Part shown: piece by piece, positions 5,471-8,722 of the stretch | How positions within the stretch are numbered: position 1 is the first letter of the stretch | Layout: each line of letters begins with the position of its first letter | From: Desulfobacula sp. | GTDB lineage: Bacteria; Desulfobacterota; Desulfobacteria; Desulfobacterales; Desulfobacteraceae | Length of the DNA stretch: 8,722 nucleotides | Reading direction: 5' to 3' | Assembly (NCBI GenBank): GCA_018702715.1 | Contig: JABIYQ010000320.1 | Location: 1-8,722 of the forward strand | Program-made: the position numbers and the translations under genes | Notes under the pieces: model-generated | Databases searched by the model: none | Told to the model about the DNA's origin: nothing | The model's input: only the letters and a program-made list of their open reading frames with translations

Positions 5471-5524
5471 GGCTTGCATAGTTGCGTTATTTCTCCTTAA
5501 CGCAACTATGCAAGCCTGACCCCA
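5463..5524. repeat. Palindromic pair of the island repeat, 27-bp arms and 8-nt loop
   Basis: A + copy (arm 5463-5489) and a - copy (arm 5498-5524) face each other across an 8-nt loop (5490-5497), giving a perfect 27-bp hairpin in either strand. It contains no gene and looks like a non-autonomous unit that the nearby REP-type transposase could move. It lies five bases past the folE2 stop and upstream of the vapBC promoter. There is no T-run on either side, so any terminator role would not be of the standard intrinsic type. Confidence 0.92.
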
Positions 5525-5529
5525 GTTAA

Positions 5530-6297
5530 TTATTTTTCGATATAGGCGTAGGCGCTGTGGTTGTGGATGGATTCAAAGTTTTCTGCACTCACGGAAAACC
5601 AGGTAATATTTTTATCTGCCATTAATTCTTTTGCCACATCCCTTGCAATATCTTCCACAAATTTGGGGTTTTCATAGGCTTTTTCCGTGACAAATTTTTC
5701 ATCCTGTCTTTTTAAAACAGAAAAAATATCACAGGAAGCTGTGGCCTCCACAAGATTGACAATTTCTTCTATCCAGATAAACTTGTCAAACCGGGTGCTG
5801 ACAAGTACTTCACCGCGCTGATTATGGGCACCATATTCACTGATCTCCTTTGAACAGGGGCAAACAGATGTGATGGGAACGGCAACCTTTAAAATAATAT
5901 CTGTTTCATTTTTCCCATTGGAAGATCCTATGATGGAACAGGTATAATCCATAAGTCCCTTGGAATTTGTCCTTGGAGATTTTTTCTCAATAAAATAGGG
6001 AAAGGTTATTTCAATATGAGAAGATTTGGCTCCGAGAATTTTTTTCATATCTTTTAAAATATTGGTCAAAGATTCCAGGGATACTTTAGCTCGAAACAAA
6101 TGCAAAATTTCAACAAATCTGCTCATATGTGTGCCCTTGCAATGATGGGGCAGATCTACATACATGCTGATCTGTGCAACAGTGGATTGAAGCCCGGTTG
6201 TTTTGTCTAAAACCTTGATCGGGTATTTCAAACCTTTAATCCCCACTTTATTTATGGGAATTTTGCGAAAATCCGGTTGATTTTGAATATCTATCAT
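5530..6297 (-). CDS. folE2: GTP cyclohydrolase IB (FolE2)
   Basis: A cytoplasmic enzyme that converts GTP to 7,8-dihydroneopterin triphosphate and formate, the first step toward tetrahydrofolate and, in organisms that make it, queuosine. At 255 residues it matches the type IB family and not the classical FolE. Visible signatures are LPHHCKGTHMSRFVEIL (about residues 49-65), PITSVCPCSKEISEYG (about 141-156) with the conserved metal-binding and catalytic Cys, and GAHNQRGEV (about 156-164) with the conserved His. NHSAYAYIEK is a normal C-terminus. No strong Shine-Dalgarno precedes the ATG. The gene lies 119 bp after rpoZ in the same direction, so it may be read with the upstream operon or have its own promoter in that gap. 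I saw no Zur-type palindrome, which controls some type IB genes elsewhere. Confidence 0.95.
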   Translation of the reverse strand: MIDIQNQPDFRKIPINKVGIKGLKYPIKVLDKTTGLQSTVAQISMYVDLPHHCKGTHMSRFVEILHLFRAKVSLESLTNILKDMKKILGAKSSHIEITFPYFIEKKSPRTNSKGLMDYTCSIIGSSNGKNETDIILKVAVPITSVCPCSKEISEYGAHNQRGEVLVSTRFDKFIWIEEIVNLVEATASCDIFSVLKRQDEKFVTEKAYENPKFVEDIARDVAKELMADKNITWFSVSAENFESIHNHSAYAYIEK

Positions 6298-6370
6298 TTT
6301 AAATATCTAAAAGATAATCAGTTGCAACATTGTTTATTGCTCTGAATATATTGCCTTTTATATGTTTATT

Positions 6371-6400
6371 GTTTTTATTTGTCTTTATTTGTCTTTATTT
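6371..6400. repeat. Three tandem 10-bp units between rpoZ and folE2
   Basis: On the + strand GTTTTTATTT is followed by two exact copies of GTCTTTATTT, and a partial fourth (GTTTT) follows. The 10-bp period is close to one helical turn and gives phased A-tracts on the - strand. The block lies upstream of folE2 and downstream of rpoZ. Confidence 0.75.
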
Positions 6401-6416
6401 GTTTTGGGGTTTTTCG

Positions 6417-6605
6417 TTATTTTTTTTCAATAACCCTGCCTGATGCTATTTCTCGTAAAACAGTAACAACATCTTCATTATTGGATGATTTCACCAACAG
6501 GTCCGATCCCTCTCTTACCTGTCTTACCCTTTTTGCTGCAAGGTGAACAAGGGTAAATCTATTGTCTACATTTTTTAAACAATCTTCAATGGTAACTCTT
6601 GCCAA
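6417..6605 (-). CDS. rpoZ: RNA polymerase omega subunit
   Basis: The small subunit that helps assemble and stabilise RNA polymerase around the beta' subunit. At 62 residues it is a short but typical omega. It begins MARVTIEDCLKNVDNRFTLV and continues HLAAKRVRQV, the conserved core of the family. The gene follows greA by 20 bp in the same direction, so both are probably on one transcript, which groups two RNA polymerase-associated functions. A 6-bp AT-only hairpin overlaps the stop codon but lacks a U-tract. Omega often takes part in the ppGpp response; nothing further about that can be seen here. Confidence 0.95.
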   Translation of the reverse strand: MARVTIEDCLKNVDNRFTLVHLAAKRVRQVREGSDLLVKSSNNEDVVTVLREIASGRVIEKK

Positions 6606-6625
6606 AACTTATACCTCCGCTTATT

Positions 6626-7093
6626 TTATAAAATGTCTATGATCTCGTATATTCTTTTTCCGCCGGGAGCCTGCACAATTATTTCGTCTCCTGGTTTTTT
6701 ACCTATCATTGCGCTTCCTAAAGGAGAAGATACTGAAATTTTCCCCTTTTTTATATCAGCCTCATCTGCACCAACAAGCATGTATTCAATTTCTTCTTGC
6801 GAATCCAGATTTTCAACAAGGACCCTGCATGCAAACCTGACACAATCCTTGGGTACCTTTTCAGGATCAATTACTTTAGCATTTCCAAGCTTATAGCCAA
6901 TTTCACCGATTCTGCCTTCTAAAAATGACTGTCTTTCCTTGGCTGCATGATATTCAGCATTTTCAGACAGATCTCCATGGGCTCTGGCCACTTCAATGGC
7001 TTTGATATTTTCCGGCCGCTCAATCGTTTTTAATCTTTCAAACTCTTTTTTTAAGGCTGCATAGCCTTGTGTTGTGATTGGTATTTGTTCCAA
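6626..7093 (-). CDS. greA: Transcription elongation factor GreA
   Basis: GreA enters the RNA polymerase secondary channel and promotes cleavage of backtracked RNA so that stalled transcription can resume. The 155-residue length is normal. The N-terminal coiled coil carries the acidic tip motif GDLSENAEYHAAKERQ, with D41 and E44 as the metal-coordinating pair. The C-terminal FKBP-like domain contains SSPLGSAMIGKKPGDEIIV. The gene lies 32 bp after pssA and 20 bp before rpoZ, in the same direction, which suggests one transcription unit. All key residues are intact. Confidence 0.96.
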   Translation of the reverse strand: MEQIPITTQGYAALKKEFERLKTIERPENIKAIEVARAHGDLSENAEYHAAKERQSFLEGRIGEIGYKLGNAKVIDPEKVPKDCVRFACRVLVENLDSQEEIEYMLVGADEADIKKGKISVSSPLGSAMIGKKPGDEIIVQAPGGKRIYEIIDIL

Positions 7094-7125
7094 CTTAAAA
7101 TTTACTCCATATGAAAAATTTTTCT

Positions 7126-7869
7126 TTAATACCCTTTGTCGACCGGGGCTGCTTTGTCTCTTTTTAAATATTTTTGATACACCAGTGTTAAAACAGGTCC
7201 TGACATAACATATGTCGAGGCTATAACAAACAACAGTATGGAAGGTTCTGTGGCAATGGCAACGAGAATAAGAATAAGTCCTACAAGCCTGTTAAATTTC
7301 ATGCTTTTAAAAACAGACACTTTTTTACAGCTTTTATATCTAAAGGAACTTACCATGCAAAAAGAAAGTCCAAACATCAGTATTAAAATGATCAGTTTAA
7401 AAGGTTCCGGGCTTATTTCCAGCCTGGAGAAAAAAAGAACCACGGAAACATTCATTACAGCGGCTGCCGGTATGGGCAAACCCTCAAAATCACTGCTGGA
7501 TGAAGTACTTGTATTAAATCTGGCAAGCCTTAATGCACCGCATATTAAAAACAAAAATGCAGCTGACCAGCCTGGCCGTCCCGCAGACTCAAGAACCCAT
7601 AAATACATTAAAAAAGCCGGAGCCAGTCCAAAGGTAATCAGGTCTGCCAATGAATCATATTCAACGCCGAATTTACTGGTGGTATGGGTTGCTCTTGCAA
7701 TTTTACCGTCTAAAAAATCAAACACACCACCAATTATTATGGCAATTGCAGCATGAACAAATCTTGATTGAATGGCTGCAGTAATTGAATAATATCCGCA
7801 AAACAAATTCATGGAGGTAAATAAATTAGGGAGAATATAAATACTTTTTTTAACATTCTGATTCTGCAT
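7126..7869 (-). CDS. pssA: CDP-diacylglycerol-serine O-phosphatidyltransferase
   Basis: An integral membrane CDP-alcohol phosphatidyltransferase that joins L-serine to CDP-diacylglycerol, giving phosphatidylserine and CMP. The full catalytic signature is present: D54-G55, A58-R59, G68, D72 and D76 in DGKIARATHTTSKFGVEYD and the following SLAD. Multiple hydrophobic segments follow (for example ITFGLAPAFLMYLWVL and FLFICGALRLARF), as expected for the Gram-positive-type membrane PssA and unlike the peripheral E. coli enzyme. The length of 247 residues is normal. AGGAGGG lies 6-8 bases before the ATG and directly follows the psd stop, 17 bp upstream. The neighbour psd uses its product, so the two form a phosphatidylethanolamine module. 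Confidence 0.95.
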   Translation of the reverse strand: MQNQNVKKSIYILPNLFTSMNLFCGYYSITAAIQSRFVHAAIAIIIGGVFDFLDGKIARATHTTSKFGVEYDSLADLITFGLAPAFLMYLWVLESAGRPGWSAAFLFLICGALRLARFNTSTSSSSDFEGLPIPAAAVMNVSVVLFFSRLEISPEPFKLIILILMFGLSFCMVSSFRYKSCKKVSVFKSMKFNRLVGLILILVAIATEPSILLFVIASTYVMSGPVLTLVYQKYLKRDKAAPVDKGY

Positions 7870-7886
7870 AATCTTTTTACCCTCCT

Positions 7887-8549
7887 TTATTTCATGTACC
7901 CAATTATAGTAGATCCTGCCTTTGTTTTTTCACCAATATTGACAGCAACTTCAAAATCTTTGGGTAAATACAAATCAAGACGTGATCCAAACTGGATCAT
8001 ACCGTATCGATCCCCTTTTTTTACTATTTCACCCTCTTTAACACAATTAACAATTCTTCTGGCAACAAGACCTGCTATCTGTACTACTGCAAAACTTGTA
8101 TCATCAGATGTCTTAATCATCAATGCATTTCTCTCATTATGAATAGACGCTTTATTAAAGGATGCATTCATAAACTTTCCATGATGATATTCAACCTTTT
8201 GCACAGTCCCGTCAAAGGGGATTCTATTCACATGAACATTGAACACATTCATGAAAATGCTGACCTTGATGCAGGGGCCGGATAAATAGTCACATTTCTC
8301 TTGTTCTTCAACAATAATAACCTTTCCATCAGCAGGAGAAATAAGGCTTTTTTCATCTTTTGGGGTAACTCTTTCCGGATCTCGGAAAAACCAGCAGACA
8401 AATAAAAAGACTGCAAAAGAGATCCAGGCAAATAAAACCCATCCAAAATAAAAAAGCATCCCCGTAATGAGAATGGCTATAACTATAAATTTCAGACCGG
8501 GTTGTGCAACAGGTAATACTGCCCGCGCCGGCCATTTTGTACTATCCAT
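7887..8549 (-). CDS. psd: Phosphatidylserine decarboxylase proenzyme
   Basis: A membrane-associated pyruvoyl enzyme that decarboxylates phosphatidylserine to phosphatidylethanolamine. This is the short 220-residue form. Two hydrophobic segments at about residues 21-55 anchor the N-terminus. FFRDPER and SPADGKV (D74) are present, and FMNVFNVHVNRIPFDG holds the catalytic H106. The self-cleavage site is in QFGSRLDLYLP: the chain would break between G188 and S189, and S189 becomes the pyruvoyl group of the small subunit. The gene is first of the psd-pssA-greA-rpoZ run, behind a good promoter. The Shine-Dalgarno is modest (GGAA about ten bases before the ATG). Confidence 0.96.
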   Translation of the reverse strand: MDSTKWPARAVLPVAQPGLKFIVIAILITGMLFYFGWVLFAWISFAVFLFVCWFFRDPERVTPKDEKSLISPADGKVIIVEEQEKCDYLSGPCIKVSIFMNVFNVHVNRIPFDGTVQKVEYHHGKFMNASFNKASIHNERNALMIKTSDDTSFAVVQIAGLVARRIVNCVKEGEIVKKGDRYGMIQFGSRLDLYLPKDFEVAVNIGEKTKAGSTIIGYMK

Positions 8550-8574
8550 AATTTAATATTCCGCAAATGGTATC

Positions 8575-8620
8575 TTGCTATAAGCCTGTTAATATAGCAA
8601 AATGTCCATCATAAAGTCAA
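8575..8620 (-). promoter_or_regulatory. Promoter of the psd-pssA-greA-rpoZ operon with overlapping inverted repeat
   Basis: On the - strand, -35 TTGACT (8615-8620) and -10 TATATT (8591-8596) are 18 bp apart. A perfect 8-bp inverted repeat TTGCTATA/TATAGCAA (8593-8600 and 8575-8582, 10-nt spacer) covers the -10 and the likely start of transcription, where it could act as an operator. The leader to the psd ATG would be about 35 nt. Confidence 0.7.
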
Positions 8621-8628
8621 TATCCATA

Positions 8629-8722
8629 TTTGTGGGGTCATTTGTGGGGTCAGGCTTGCATCCTTATTTGTGGGGTCAGGCTTGCATAGTTGCGTTATGG
8701 TTTTTAATAACGCAACTATGCA
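8629..8722. repeat. Stuttered array of the island repeat, cut by the window end
   Basis: TTTGTGGGGTCA (about 8629-8640) is followed by TTTGT plus the first 16 bases of the repeat (8641-8661), a CCTTA spacer, then TTTGT plus a full + copy (8672-8697). After an 8-10-nt loop, an inverted copy begins at 8708 and runs off the window at 8722. The last pair would form a hairpin like the one at 5463-5524. Confidence 0.9.

Noticed and set aside
1845..5524. CRISPR array
   Set aside because: The repeats are in both orientations and at irregular distances with genes between them. There are no uniform spacers and no cas genes.
1845..5524. Integron with attC sites
   Set aside because: There is no tyrosine-recombinase integrase, and the repeat lacks the attC core sites and imperfect-hairpin layout. 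The only recombinase-type gene is a Y1 transposase.
6406..6420. Possible deletion remnant of the island repeat (GGGGT followed shortly by CGTTAT) beside the rpoZ stop
   Set aside because: Only the outer bases match, in T-rich DNA where chance matches are likely, and the orientation is opposite to the other gene-end copies.
6416..6434. Hairpin GTTATT/AATAAC at the rpoZ end as a terminator
   Set aside because: The stem is six bp and almost all A-T, and no U-tract follows in the direction of transcription.
7238..7756. A 172-codon + strand open frame
   Set aside because: It lies wholly antisense to pssA, whose catalytic motif and membrane segments clearly mark the true strand.

Overview
The window suggests a moderately AT-rich Gram-negative chromosome. 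The gene content (FolE2-type GTP cyclohydrolase, psd-pssA pair, greA-rpoZ, M18 aminopeptidase) and the style of the repeats are compatible with a sulfate reducer of the Desulfobacterota. That assignment is inference from gene content, not from a marker gene. The outer parts are ordinary housekeeping DNA. The middle (about 1843-5524) is an accessory island of toxin-antitoxin (TA) pairs and a repeat family with its own transposase.

Left flank, + strand: the 3' end of an M18 metallo-aminopeptidase (3-578, its 5' part lies outside the window) overlaps a secreted PBP4-type D-Ala-D-Ala carboxypeptidase (568-1842).

Island: a HigBA-type TA pair (2129-2757, +), a Y1/HUH REP-type transposase (2845-3798, -) with terminal inverted repeats, a VapBC pair with a Phd-like antitoxin (4508-3885, -), and a second VapBC pair with an AbrB-like antitoxin (5373-4730, -). 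One 26-bp repeat starts GGGGTCAGGCTTGC and ends ATAGTTGCGTTA. It occurs about ten times, whole or partial: at both ends of the transposase element, between the TA pairs, as a 62-bp perfect hairpin pair at 5463-5524, and in a stuttered array at 8634-8722. Copies sit at or within 6 bp of the stop codons of four different genes. In one vapC gene the repeat supplies the last four codons and the stop. Each TA pair therefore behaves like a cassette closed off by the repeat.

Right flank, - strand: psd, pssA, greA and rpoZ form a compact co-directional run (8549-6417) behind a good sigma70-like promoter at 8591-8620. folE2 (6297-5530) follows after a 119-bp gap. psd and pssA make phosphatidylethanolamine from CDP-diacylglycerol via phosphatidylserine. 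greA and rpoZ serve RNA polymerase. folE2 opens folate/pterin (and possibly queuosine) synthesis.

The most interesting reading is that the transposase and its repeat have been spreading small TA cassettes and repeat-only units in this region, with a strong bias toward gene 3' ends. Repeated partial copies of the repeat's left end, two of them cut after the same GGGGTCA, may record the insertion mechanism.
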